Positions 33,136-43,687 of a DNA stretch of 64,000 nucleotides are shown here, piece by piece (position 1 is the stretch's first letter; each line of letters starts with the position of its first letter). Source of the DNA: Eretmocerus hayati (lineage: Eukaryota > Arthropoda > Insecta > Hymenoptera > Aphelinidae); NCBI GenBank assembly GCA_029851415.1, contig CM056743.1, positions 33,744,714 to 33,808,713 on the forward strand, given 5' to 3'. The notes beneath the pieces are model-generated. The model was not told the origin of the DNA. It did not search any database and worked only from the letters and a program-made list of their open reading frames with translations. The position numbers were made by a program, and so were the translations under genes.

Positions 33136-33478
33136 GAATAACGATTGATGAATATCCCAAATGTACATAAATGATAACTATGTGTTAACCGAATAATATA
33201 CCAAAAAATCTATCAGCATAAATTTGTGAGTTGAATTCTCTTCAGAACCCGTCCATCCGCTAATATTCATCCTTATGAGTAGAGAGTCTGGCCTATATAT
33301 ACATACACAAATATTTTTGCCCTCTCCAAAGAGGAACAATATTCCCAATTGTTTATTAGTCATGATTGGAGTAAAAACGATTCATTCTATTCGCTACATT
33401 CGTTCGGATCGGACTCCATTGATTTTTCATTTCGACGATCTCTGATATTTTCGCATTCCTGACACAAAAAATTCACAA
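33136..33478. other. Spacer between the right-end gene and a small ORF
   Basis: 343 bp, AT-rich. A TATATATA stretch near 33293 could be a core promoter for the ORF at 33479, but no clear initiator follows. Confidence 0.35.
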
Positions 33479-33676
33479 ATGGGTCAAGCAAACAGTTATC
33501 ATCGTTTAGACGACTCTGGAAGTCCAAGAGGAGGAGGAGGAGGGGACGGAGGAGGAGGAGAGCGACGAGAAAGTGAGAGGAGTTCATCCTCTGCATGGGG
33601 TAAATATTCCGATAAAATTACCGACAAGACCCGTCTGGTAACAAAAGAGGAGAAGGAAAAAACGAAATATCAGTAA
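33479..33676 (+). CDS. Small ORF with N-myristoylation-like start (65 aa), hypothetical
   Basis: The ATG has good context (ACAAATGG). The peptide starts MGQANS: Gly2 with Ser6 fits the N-myristoylation consensus. It continues with a Gly-rich run (about residues 18-27), an Arg/Glu/Ser segment and a Lys-rich end, with no hydrophobic segment. If real it would be a small membrane-anchored basic protein. The Gly run comes from a GGA/GAG repeat, and an antisense frame (33387-33596) covers part of it, so either may be chance. Codes within the element, after its last confident gene. Confidence 0.35.
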   Translation: MGQANSYHRLDDSGSPRGGGGGDGGGGERRESERSSSSAWGKYSDKITDKTRLVTKEEKEKTKYQ

Positions 33677-34117
33677 ACATAGAGATGTAATCTGAAGGAT
33701 TTGCGTGGATTAGGCCTAAGTGGGATACCACGTGAAAAAAAACGCACTGAGACATCTACCTCTTGGGTAGTGTGGAAACGATGTCCTGAATAATCCATAG
33801 ACGATAACTCATCTTTACCAAACGTCGGTAAGATAGATGTGTACGAAATTAGAGCAAAAATCCTCGCCCTTGACCTATTGGTCATCTCATCAGTGATAGT
33901 ACTATCCATCTCAGGCGTCACCATCACTGATAAGAAAGTAGTGACCTATTGACAACCTCATCGTAATGACTCAATTGCTTGACCTAAGTACATCGACGTA
34001 AACAAATAATTAGGTCAAACGTGTAATCAAATGTCTTGACCTACTCTCCGTCTTATCAATTATAGTACTACGCTGTTACGTAATCACTGATAAGAAACTC
34101 GCACTTTCCATCGTGGA
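33677..34117. repeat. Right subterminal region of the Polinton with repeated regulatory-like words
   Basis: TCACTGATAAGAAA occurs twice (33924-33937 and 34084-34097), 160 bp apart, each preceded by a related GATAGTACTA or TATAGTACTA segment, so a ~60-bp unit is duplicated imperfectly. TTGACCTA or TGACCTA half-sites lie at 33872, 33942, 33979 and 34036, and inverted as TAGGTCAA at 34011. The palindrome TTACGTAA is at 34076-34083. No gene is supported. Looks like a control or terminal replication region. Confidence 0.7.
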
Positions 34118-34160
34118 TGACGTCATTTGTTTTGACTCGCTATAACGGTGCTATACTACT
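34118..34160 (-). repeat. Polinton right terminal inverted repeat (43 bp)
   Basis: Exact reverse complement of 14344-14386, ending CTATACTACT at 34160. Its inner end is the palindrome TGACGTCA (34118-34125). It is directly followed by the TGTATC duplication. Confidence 0.95.
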
Positions 34161-34166
34161 TGTATC
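34161..34166 (+). repeat. Target-site duplication of the Polinton, right copy (TGTATC)
   Basis: Same six bases as 14338-14343, directly after the right terminal repeat. Confidence 0.95.
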
Positions 34167-34719
34167 TAAATCAATTCAATATGCCAAAGTATTGCAGTGT
34201 GACTATTGATGAAATGTAACCCCTTTTGCTGTGATATAGCAAAAATGCTGTAACAAAATGTTACACGAATCAAAACTCCTCAAGATCGGTACATTTCGAT
34301 ATAACCATGTAAGAATTTTTATTCCGCATGCGGCTTGAAACGGGAATCCGTTACTGGACACGAGAAATTGGTTGTACACTTGTGTATCGAACTACCCTGT
34401 AAAAAATTTCAAAATGCAACCAAAAATGGTTGCAATTTTCCCTCGTGGTTGAATTTTCATCAACCACCTGTTTGAATTCGGCAGCCAAGCAGTAGTGCTT
34501 TTAAAGAAAACCACTTGGTTGATTCTTCAACCACGCTGTCGCCATCAATTTGATGAAACGTCAGCCAATTTTTCACAGTGTATAATTTTTGGTAAACCTC
34601 GAATGCAAGTCGATAATCTGTTCGCAAAGTACACTTCAACGCATATAGAGTATCAAAGCTGCAACTGTTAGCACCTTTGTAACTGCACAGAGGAATACTG
34701 GTTATACATGCTACAATTT
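34167..34719. other. Non-coding host DNA with GGTTGA inverted motifs
   Basis: No gene. Around 34398-34535 the words GGTTGA and TCAACC alternate in inverted pairs (for example TGGTTGAATTTTCATCAACCA), suggesting a small foldback repeat. Confidence 0.45.
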
Positions 34720-35164
34720 CCCATGTAAAACATACGATTCCATGGTCATATATGATCATACGTATAACCGTTTCAAACATTTTTTTTATTCCAGAAAGTT
34801 GTGATATATTGATTCAAACCTATTCTAACATCAATGCGTCACGATACTGATCATAAACTACTGGAAAAAAATCTTCCCAGGAGTCGGTCTCGAGTTTAAA
34901 AAGAGTGAAATTTTTTGCGAAACCTTTCTCTTCAGTGCTTCAAAGGTTCAAAACCTGAGAATGACTCGGAGAAATGTTTTTCTGAGGGATGTCTGATCAA
35001 TACTGTGAGGTATTGATGTTACACCAGTTGTAAATGAGTATATCATGCCTTTCCGGGATATAATGACAAATTTTCAAACCGATTTTATACCTGATCATAT
35101 ATGTACGTGGAATCCACGGATTCCATGGTCATATATGTTCATGGAATCTTATGTTTTACATGGG
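34720..35164. repeat. Terminal-inverted-repeat MITE candidate (445 bp)
   Basis: Starts CCCATGTAAAACATA and ends with the complement TATGTTTTACATGGG, and next to each end a GATTCCATGGTCATATATG segment is shared. TTT flanks both sides, which may or may not be a duplication. No coding capacity. Confidence 0.65.
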
Positions 35165-36109
35165 TTTGCACAAAACTAGCGTTAGTAAACTGAATATCAC
35201 ATAAAATAGGAATGTAATATTCATGAAGGTATCTTATTTGTTTTACCGTTTTATTCAATTTTCAAAATAATTTGTGGACAAAAATTGTATTGAGAGGCGC
35301 TGAGCCGCAATATGCATTCCAGGACATTACAAAAGAAATTCATCACGCAATCATGTAGAATCATATATACATCCATCAGGATTTTCACATTTATAGCTTC
35401 TGGCAGTCCTCACTCCCCCCTCGTCACGTCAAATTTCGAATACGAGCTGAATTTCATGCACATACATCAGGCATACACACGCGAGCACACAATTTTCTAT
35501 ATGGGATGTACCTCATACATAACCTAATATATCTATAGTTTGAGACCCCCCGTGAAATTGGTAGCAGAGATGCGCATCCACGATTTGAATTGATCATGGA
35601 ATTGCGGGGAGATTTATAGGCGTTCCGAGATCCGTACACACAACACACGGAATCTCCTGTATACATTGAGTCGAGAAACATAACGCGATCCTTCACGCGC
35701 GCGTACATTTCTTCCATTATAAGTATGTGACAGTCGATCGAGATCTGGCGATTGTACATCGTCAGGATAAATTCTTTTTATTTCGGATAGGACATTATAT
35801 AATCTGTATCTATATTCAATGCATATTTTAAATTCTGGGCGGTATACACTTGGTCCGAAATCATTTTAAAACATTTGGATTTTTGGTCGAGTTGACTCTG
35901 TGCTTTAGATAATAATAATAACGAAAGGGGTTCATAGAAAAATCCACTCTCACAATCAATGAAGATGCATGACATACGGAAATCGTATTACAGATACAGT
36001 GGAACAACTTCACAATTATATTAATTGAACACATATTTTGAGGGACTCTAACGCCCAACCAAAATTTGGCGGTCCAGATCCCGCGTATCAGGTAGACGTA
36101 TATGGATCA
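35165..36109. other. Non-coding host DNA
   Basis: Short frames only, on both strands (35312-35975), overlapping each other and without motif. Nothing recognisable. Confidence 0.4.
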
Positions 36110-36420
36110 TGGATGGGTCGATGGGTGGAAGGGTTGGTGGGTCGGAAGGTAGGTGGTCGGGTGGGTGGATGGATAGATGGTCTGGTCTAGTCCGGCCTAA
36201 TTCGGTCTAATACGGTTCTAGCACCGTACTATAGGACCATATTGAAACCGCACCGGTACCGTACTAGAACTGTCTTAGTAAAACTGCCGTACTAGTATAA
36301 CCGTACTACTACGGTCTAGTGCAATCTGTGCCAGTCTGATTCGGTCTAGTTCAGTCTAGTTCGATTTAAATCAGTCTACCTAGTTCAGTATAATTTGGTC
36401 TGGTCTGGTCTGGTTACAAT
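36110..36420. repeat. Low-complexity degenerate repeats (GGGTGGAT, then GGTCTAGT)
   Basis: GGTGGGTCGG/GGGTGGATGG-type words to about 36180, followed by many imperfect copies of GGTCTAGT, CCGTACTA and TCAGTCTAGT up to the GGTCTGGTCTGG run at about 36400. This is minisatellite-like DNA with no coding meaning. Confidence 0.8.
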
Positions 36421-36545
36421 AAATTACGAGGCCATGTGGGTTATGGGTGGGGGTTCACTGATTGACAATATGCCTTCCTTCCGAACTTCATAAAAAACTT
36501 CTTTACAATACCATCAATTGATCATTACTCATCATTTCACAAATA

Positions 36546-36928
36546 AGGTAAGTGTATCCCAACATGCCTCCAGAGATACTGATCTCAGAACTGGGCACGC
36601 GTTGACCCTCGCACAATTTTCTTTTTACGTATGGCTCTGTTAAAATATGAGAGAATTGGTAATTCGGACCGACTCCGGGTGATTTCTGCATCTCCTAGAG
36701 AATATAAAGTGAATTTTCGCATTTTCCGTGTTTGTACAGCTAAGAAATGCACTAGAAAGTGCAAAGAAATGGCACGGAAAAACACTCACGTGCAACAGAA
36801 TGAGAGATACGTATTGTTGATGAGTACACCCATTCAAGAACTCGCAAAAACCACTTTTTGGGGGAAATCACTCGGAAAATCATGTTAGCTTGGCTCTCGT
36901 CAACCAAAATTAAACTTGCCTCAGTTCA
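36546..36928 (+). mobile_element. TA-flanked inverted-repeat transposon, truncated copy
   Basis: Begins AGGTAAGTGTATCCCAACAT just after TA (36544-36545). The interior with GATCTCAGAACTGGGCAC, GATTTCTGCATCTC and TTTGTACAGCTAAGAAATGC matches the copies at 39034 and 59668. The matching right end is missing where a second element begins at about 36929. The 85-codon open frame inside is not a transposase. Confidence 0.7.
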
Positions 36929-37300
36929 TTTCAACCCATCGAAACCGAGACCATAAAAAAACGGTGAGACAGTGACAGTGAGATTTCTCACAGATTTGGC
37001 TATTTATGAATTATCCTAGGCAAAAATTCTTGATCGAGAGAGTGCTATTCATTTCACTGGAAAAACCCCGTAGACTCAAACCCGATGAAAACTTGAGAAA
37101 CGTAGAATGATGCTCGTACAATGACGAGTCATTATTGAAAATCTGAAAATTCGAATGAATGATATTTTCAAAGTAGTCTGGAAAATCGGAGACTAATCAA
37201 TAAACCTAACAACTATCATAATACAAAATAGTTATACCTATAGGTATGGCCTAAAACAAGTTGATGGAACCTTGAGACTGAGAGGCATGGAATATTGACA
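36929..37300 (+). mobile_element. piggyBac-like MITE relic (second copy)
   Basis: Begins CCCATCGAAACCGAGACCAT and follows the interior of the 40421-40937 element for about 360 bp: CCCCGTAGA, TCAAACCCG, GTACAATGACG, GGTATGGCC and GAGAGGCAT words in the same order. The TTAA flank is not kept (CAAC precedes it), and the right end is not clear. Confidence 0.65.
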
Positions 37301-39033
37301 TGGGTGTATGGAATTAAAAAAAATATTGAAGTGGGATAAAACTTTGGGAAAAAATGCGTAAGGGTGGAAGGCGGGGCATATTTAGTACACTCGGCTCATC
37401 ATTCCAGAACAGCAAAAGCATCCCAGGAGCCTCTAACTTAAAAAGAACATTTATAAACCGAACGAGTGGTAAGTAGAGAGGCAATAACGTTAGTCCTTAT
37501 AATAGAAAATTTTTGAGAGTCGTCGGCAAGTTCAACTCGTGCACCATAAACGCGTGTATTGTCGAATAATTCCAACATTACAACACAGTAACCCTCAATG
37601 CTCAGAATATATGGAAATCTGTACACTGTTCAGTGTACTAGAACCACTGCACTAAAGCCTTTTCCTACACAAAAAAACAAAAAAAAAACGGAAGAGGAAA
37701 TCAGTCGTATGCATAATCACGATAAGGATCAAACTGATTCCCCAATAATCTCTGCATACGCCTGCAACGTACTGCGATCACCGGATGTAAACAGTCACCC
37801 AAAAGCGAGAACACGTGGTCGTCGTCGGTCTCTCTGACACACTTCCTCCTCGCACTCTTGATGATATGCTAAAACCAATCGGTGCATTCCTCATTACCAT
37901 AAAGTCATTCCTCATTATAACAACCGCATATAGCTGGGCCCATGGCCACGCGACCAATCACTTATATACCATACATATACTCTATTATGGTCCCAACTTT
38001 ATTGCGTGCTGAGGGTATATGTAAAATGTGGATGTCCGGTTTTGTGTGCGCGTGTCGTGCACATTTATAAAGATGCATATCTGTGCATCGAAAATTCAAT
38101 GCCATGCGTGCTTCGTAATTTGCACCCCCTATTGACTATCTATCTATATATACACATACAAGTGTAAAAACACGCCCAGTTGAATCATTGCCTTTCTACA
38201 ATTTATTAAAAGAGTGTACTATCCTTGTGTGATGCCTATATATACAATACAGCCCTTTTCAGCGTCTGAATCACACCGGAAAGTAATGCAAGCATTTTTA
38301 AATAAGAATGTCTGCTTTGAAATTCGATCAGCTGAACGCGCTTTATACTACAATGGTATACTCCTAGATTTAAAGTGTTAATAGTTTTGGGAGTAGGTAG
38401 GCCGAGAGGTAGGCGTTAGAACATGGTGTTTCTTAAAAGTCTGGTAGAGTTTGAAAAATGATATGTCACTCAATAGGTAATCATTAAGAATTGATCTCCT
38501 TCTGTGCCTATACCTCTATATAGATGTCTTTTCACTTGGTCGAATCGGGGGTGGCGATACCATTAAGTTTTAGAATTAGGCTACAATTATAGATCATCAG
38601 CTGTTGTGTGAACACATGGTCGACTTTTCATGCACTCCCGAGGTTATATCTTTTTGCATCGAGTGCATCGAGTGACTATAATTGATCTGTATATAGTGTC
38701 AGAAATTTGAGAACATACTTTGTTCTTCGTGTTGCGCTCGGTTGCGGCGCGTCTTGGGATTTAACTTTTTTGCTTGGGTGATTGATTATATATAGGGTTG
38801 AAACGCCTTGCTCTATTATAAGTATAGCTACCTTTTGATCATTATTATGAAGAGGTGGGAGTGGGAATACTAGGTTGAATTGTGGAGAAGTGTGAATTTT
38901 TCAAAAGTCATCAATCTACTTCACCTGGTGCCATTTTGTGAACAATGTTTCTGGATTGGAAATAAAACTTTACACTGAGATTATTTCTTCGTCGTGGATT
39001 GAAGAATTTGAAATAAGTGAACATCTACTACTA
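37301..39033. other. Non-coding host DNA
   Basis: Short overlapping frames without motif (37438-38012). AT-rich with TATATA clusters around 37960-38240 and 38800. No RNA gene was recognised. Confidence 0.4.
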
Positions 39034-39445
39034 AGGTAAGTGTACCCAACATGCCCCCATATGCCGATCTCAGAAATGGGCACTCGTTGATCTTCCCGCA
39101 ATTTTTTTCATATTTGTTATGTTGAAATATGAGAAAATTAATTATTTGGATCGAACCCGGATTACTTCTGCATCTCGCCGGAAATATGGAGTGATTATCC
39201 CATTTTTCCGTGTTTGCATAGCTAAAAAATCTTCGAGGAAATTGACTCCAGTAGAACCGGTGTCAGAAATGTTTGAATCAACCAATTTCAACATATACTC
39301 TAGAGAAATTGGGTCCTTTCATCAAGACCTTGGATAACCCCGTGTTTTGAAATTGAAAAACTTGGATTTGGAGCGATTCTATGAGCAAGATACGGAAGTT
39401 GTTCGCAAAAATGGAAGCCAGAATTGTATGTACGTCTTGCCCCCT
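39034..39445 (+). mobile_element. TA-flanked inverted-repeat transposon, truncated copy
   Basis: Starts AGGTAAGTGTACCCAACATG after TA (39032-39033). The interior matches the 36546 and 59668 copies through GATCTCAGAAATGGGCACT, ACTTCTGCATCTCGCCGG and GTTTGCATAGCTAA. It fades near CTTGCCCCCTCCCTC (about 39438); no terminal mate seen. Confidence 0.7.
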
Positions 39446-39849
39446 CCCTCTAATCTGGTAATCTCAAAAGGCACTGCCGTTTGTACTTCGGTTGTTTGAG
39501 AAAATTTGTACAGTCATTTTTGGATGAGTTAGGAATGGCGAGAACCCGATTATTACTCATAACTTTTGACCGACGAGACATGCAAAGGAATTTAATTCTT
39601 CCTTGAATCTGGGATAATTTACTCTCAGCTAATAAAACGGTGAGGTGTAGTATTTTAGAGACTGAGGGCCGAGCAAATTGATGCACACTGCAGATGTTTT
39701 AACTTTTGCGCTTCATTTTTGCGAGTTGGGAAATAAATAAATAAATGATCCATAATCACTTCTGGAGCGCCCAAAGCATTTGTGGAAAACAAGCAGCGTA
39801 TTGGGATCCGGTCCTCGTGCAATTACTCGGAGATACTTTATTCATGACT

Positions 39850-41720
39850 TCTATTAGTTCACTTATTCTGTGTACGGTAGAGCTCAATACACTCCCTTGA
39901 GGGACCCTTTTGAGAGAGTATCTTTTGGGCTATCACAAGAATCAGTGTTAAATTCTCTCTACATCTGAGGAATTTGACAAATTCAACGAGCTGAGAAGGA
40001 CATCCGATTATGGCCAACTTTTGCAAGATCATATCGCTGAGCTCGTTATCACAAGCGCCTGATACGTTGAGAAACGCCGAATACAGAGATTTCTTGCTCT
40101 TGATACTTTCCTTGATTTTCAATTTCAAGTTGATCAAACTGTCATCTCATGATTGTCTTTCTCTGAAACTAGTTTGTGATATGGGTAGAATGCTCGGTGT
40201 TTCAAGATGATAAAGCATTTTTTTCTTAACCATACACTCAAGCAACTTACAAAGTACTGATGTTAGGGAACGGGGACGGAGATCGCCGTCATTTTTCGCA
40301 AGGAAAAAGTGTGAATGTCTTCCCCCAGTCCTCGGAAGAATCACCGGCTCTGTACATCTCATTATAAATATCTATTGATAGGATGAGGTGATATTTGATA
40401 GGGATTTTTTCATTGCTTAACCCATAGAAACCGAGACCATCTAGAAACGGGTTGATATCTTGTTTTTTGAGTTAACTCGAATCTTTGAAGGCTCCGATTA
40501 GGCGCAATGCACGTAGAATCCCATGAAACACTCTGGAACATTGGTTTTCGGGTCGGTCATGTGAAGCGTCATAATGAAATTTCTCATAATTTTGGTTATC
40601 TATGAGTATTCTAGAGATGCATTCTTGGTCGAAGGAGTGTTGTTCACACCACTGAAAAGCCCCGTAGAGTCAAACCCGGTTGGAAACTCAAAAAATGCAA
40701 CATACGCTCCGTACAATGACGGGTCATTTTTATCGATTTGAATTTCTGTCCGAATGATGTTTTGAGAGTGATATGGAAACTTGGAGCCTGTTGAGAGGCC
40801 TCAATAACCACACAAAAGAATTAGGTATGGCCTTGAACAAGATGACTGAATGTTGAGAGGCATAAAATATTGATTCAAATATACCAAATCAAACGTATTG
40901 TGCATGGGTCCCGCAGGACCCATACGGCGCCTATGGGTTAATAGCAGAGTCCACCAATACTTGGAGTTAATCTCGATTCCCAAGAGTACAGAGTCAGATT
41001 AAATCCTACATATGTGAATTCTGGTTCTGAGAATTCATTTGGCTCACAAGCAAGGATTGGAGAAGGTTCGGTCGCAATCCACGGCACACGACAAATCTTG
41101 TCAAACGAGAGTTCTTTTTTCTCATTCTGCTGATTTTCCGAGATGCTGAGTGGATTAACATCGACCCACCTATTTTTTCACAATTTCGGTCTTATCCCAC
41201 ACATACTTAAGTCTGCTTTCATATTCAAAGATTGAGCAAATTTGCGGAATTTGGCTTTTTTCTTCGTTTTGAGAGTTCTTTGCGCGTCAGCATCTATACG
41301 GTTATACACGATATGATCAGAAAGTTTCTCGATATCATCCAATTCCATCAGAATCATCAGGAATGCAGCCTCCCTGTCTTTCAAGACTTCTTGACAATCT
41401 TCATCCCACCAAGAAGCAGGGTTTCGATGGATATCAACACTTACTGTCTTTTTAGGAGCGAAAGACTGATCGTCATTGAGAAAGAATGCATACTCTTCCT
41501 CTAGGACACCATTCACCTTAGTCCACATTGTTTTTACACAGTTGATTTTATGCAATTTTTCCCGATAAATATCATCCTCTGTATCGTAATGTTTATGTTT
41601 GTAAATACGAAGAGATGATCATAACCCCACAGCCCGTCACTGATGCTTAGCTTGTTTCTGTCGATTGATACGTTGGATGTAAGAACAAGATCAATGCTAG
41701 ACTCTGAATTTTTTCGTTAA
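39850..41720 (-). pseudogene. Decayed non-LTR retrotransposon (endonuclease/reverse transcriptase remnants)
   Basis: Reading the minus strand from right to left: an endonuclease end (SSIDLVLTSNVSIDRNK, about 41640-41700), a linker frame (41555-41178, with NPASWWDEDCQEVLKDREAAF), a damaged stretch, then reverse-transcriptase pieces. These are RSLTSVLCKLLECMVKKKML (40362-40147) and YSAFLNVSGACDNELSDMIL (40137-39859). The order and motifs match jockey/R1/I-type elements. Frames are broken by stops and shifts, and a MITE interrupts the copy. The catalytic YxDD box is not recognisable. Dead element. Confidence 0.8.
40421..40937 (+). mobile_element. piggyBac-like MITE inserted in the retrotransposon (517 bp)
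   Basis: Flanked on both sides by TTAA (40417-40420 and 40938-40941), with ends CCCATAG and CTATGGG. TTAA target duplication and a CCC start are hallmarks of piggyBac-type elements. No transposase. Retroelement sequence continues on both sides, so this insertion came later. Confidence 0.8.
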
Positions 41721-43687
41721 TTTTTTCGTTTTTTCTAATTTTTTTCGTAAGTTATATTGTATCGGCATTACGTACACTTAGCGGTGGTTGATTCTTTCCA
41801 AGCATTTCTATAATCTTGCGACCGAGTAAGCCGATCACAACGTCTCATTGTGTGTAGGGTTTTCAGCAGGCCTGGTTTTCAGCAAGCGCGCGCAGCAGAA
41901 ATGGTTTTGGAACTACTTAATTTCGACAACAACTCGCGAAGACCCGGGTCGCCGGCCGCTATTGTCAAAGTTATAGGTCTAGGTCGAGGATTTTGGGCAT
42001 AGATTGAGATGTATCTCGATCCACTTCGATCAATGCACATTCAGAGCCTCATATGGTTGCGAGGATGCATCTGACGGATATTAATGGATCTTTGGGAAAT
42101 ATGAGATGCGAAACGTTATAAAAAATTGTATACTTCACCTGCATTCTATTCCAAATTTAATTCTGCAATATAAGGTCACTAATGGATTGATTTTTTAATT
42201 AAAATCGTGCTTCCTCGCATGGAAGAGATTGTTTTCTCGAGGAACACCCGTGAATCTACTTCATATACCAACATTATTTTGAGTGGAGGTATAATTCCGC
42301 AAGTGACCACATTTTCTTGTCTTGGCATCAACAGAAAATCGCAGATAACCGCGCTATTAGCACGTTCAATCAAACTCACTTCGAATTGTTTCCAATGAAT
42401 TGAACAACTGTATTGAACTGGATGGTGATGGATCTCATAAAATTCGTGTTAACCAATCGGTAAGCTTGGTTGAGCCCAGTGAATGTTGCTCACTTCCACG
42501 ACTCATTGAGCGATAACGTTGATGATCTAATAATCGCTGACCACTTAATGATGTGTAATGATTATGAAACTTTGGTTATGTGATTTCATCGATTGTGGAA
42601 AGTAAATGGGCTTGATCAGTATATATTTTGACAATTTCGGGCACAAAATCCCCATAAAGTCGCCAATTCTCCATATGTTCATCAAGAGCTGTTCATGTGG
42701 AGCATGCAACAGAAATATCATTCGTCCAGAATTTCAGTAAACAGAAAAAATTCCGCGTCTCCGGCAATTTTTGATAGGCTACATGGTTAATTCGTCCAGG
42801 GAAATCGGAGCGGGATCTGTTGTTCTGATGCTACAATGAAGAATCATTCAAAATCTCGAAATCAAATGTGTGCAACAGGTACACGTGGGAACGTAGAATC
42901 TGCTTATCAAATGTCAGGCCATTAGTAGATCGCCACCATTTTGACGCTATGTTTGTTCCAACTTAGCTGTTCCTTCTTCTATACTGAGACAACCTCCCAA
43001 TTTGAGTTTCTATACAATCAAACACAAGACCCGTTCCATGTCATTCGAAGTTCCTAAGTTGTTGAAGAATACCCAACTTAATTGTCGAGCTCTTCAAATA
43101 TATTATACCCTCCACCGAGCAACTTGAATTTCCCACGTAGCCCCTTTCAGTTGTCCCGAATATGTGGGAAAAAGATATGGATAAAAGATACATTGATTCA
43201 GCGAGTTCGATAAACTGGGCATTTTTAAATCAACATATATCCTAACTTTGAATGAACATAGCTCGGGCCTCATTCGACGTAACGATTTGTCCGTTTCAGA
43301 ATGCAAGTTGTAGGATTTCCATAGATCAAAGAGGCTTTTTTACTTGGATCAAAAAAATTCGTCAAAATGTTGTCCGACAGAAATGCCCCGATGATCGGAG
43401 GAAACCGGCTTATAACTTCACCGTAGATAGTGAGCACATTTGATTTTGGGGTTTGAGTATAAAATTTTCACTGAATGTATGCATGAAAGAAATCTGAAAG
43501 ATTGGCCTCCGCCGACCTCACTAAAATTTCTCCGAACGTTTTGGCTAGACTGCGAAGAAATCTGCGAAAGGCTGGTGGGGTGTATGAAATACTCATTTTG
43601 GTTTGAAACCTTGAAATAGCACTCTTTCCGATATTGATCCTCTTATAAAAGGAGCTAAGGGGAAAGTTCCGCATGGATTACTTAGCA
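41721..43687. other. Non-coding DNA
   Basis: No supported gene. A short segment near 41772 (GTACACTTAGCGGTGGTTGATTCTTTCCAA) recurs with changes at 51012, so some of this is dispersed repeat. Short frames (42179-42398, 43103-43443) have no motif. Confidence 0.4.

Larger units (their letters stand above)
14344..34160 (+). mobile_element. Complete Polinton/Maverick (polintovirus-like) element, 19.8 kb
   Basis: The boundaries come from identical 43-bp terminal inverted repeats starting AGTAGTATAG and a perfect 6-bp flanking duplication. Inside are the diagnostic Polinton genes: protein-primed DNA polymerase B, retroviral-type integrase, FtsK/A32-like ATPase, adenovirus-type cysteine protease, and major and minor capsid proteins, plus further unknowns. 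All recognisable genes are on the + strand with no disabling stop or frameshift in my models. Identical ends, an intact duplication and intact genes argue for a fairly recent insertion. Unusual points are the short terminal repeats, the nine introns in the left half, and a microsatellite-filled intron. The family can in principle form virions; whether this copy does is unknown. Confidence 0.97.

Noticed and set aside
33387..33596. Antisense 69-codon frame with a Leu-rich stretch
   Set aside because: The Leu run is the complement of a GGA/GAG repeat. Opposite to every other gene of the element, no promoter seen.
14344..34160. Herpes-, baculo- or bracovirus-like insertion
   Set aside because: The gene set (pPolB, integrase, double-jelly-roll capsid, adenovirus-type protease) with terminal repeats and a 6-bp duplication is specific to Polintons.
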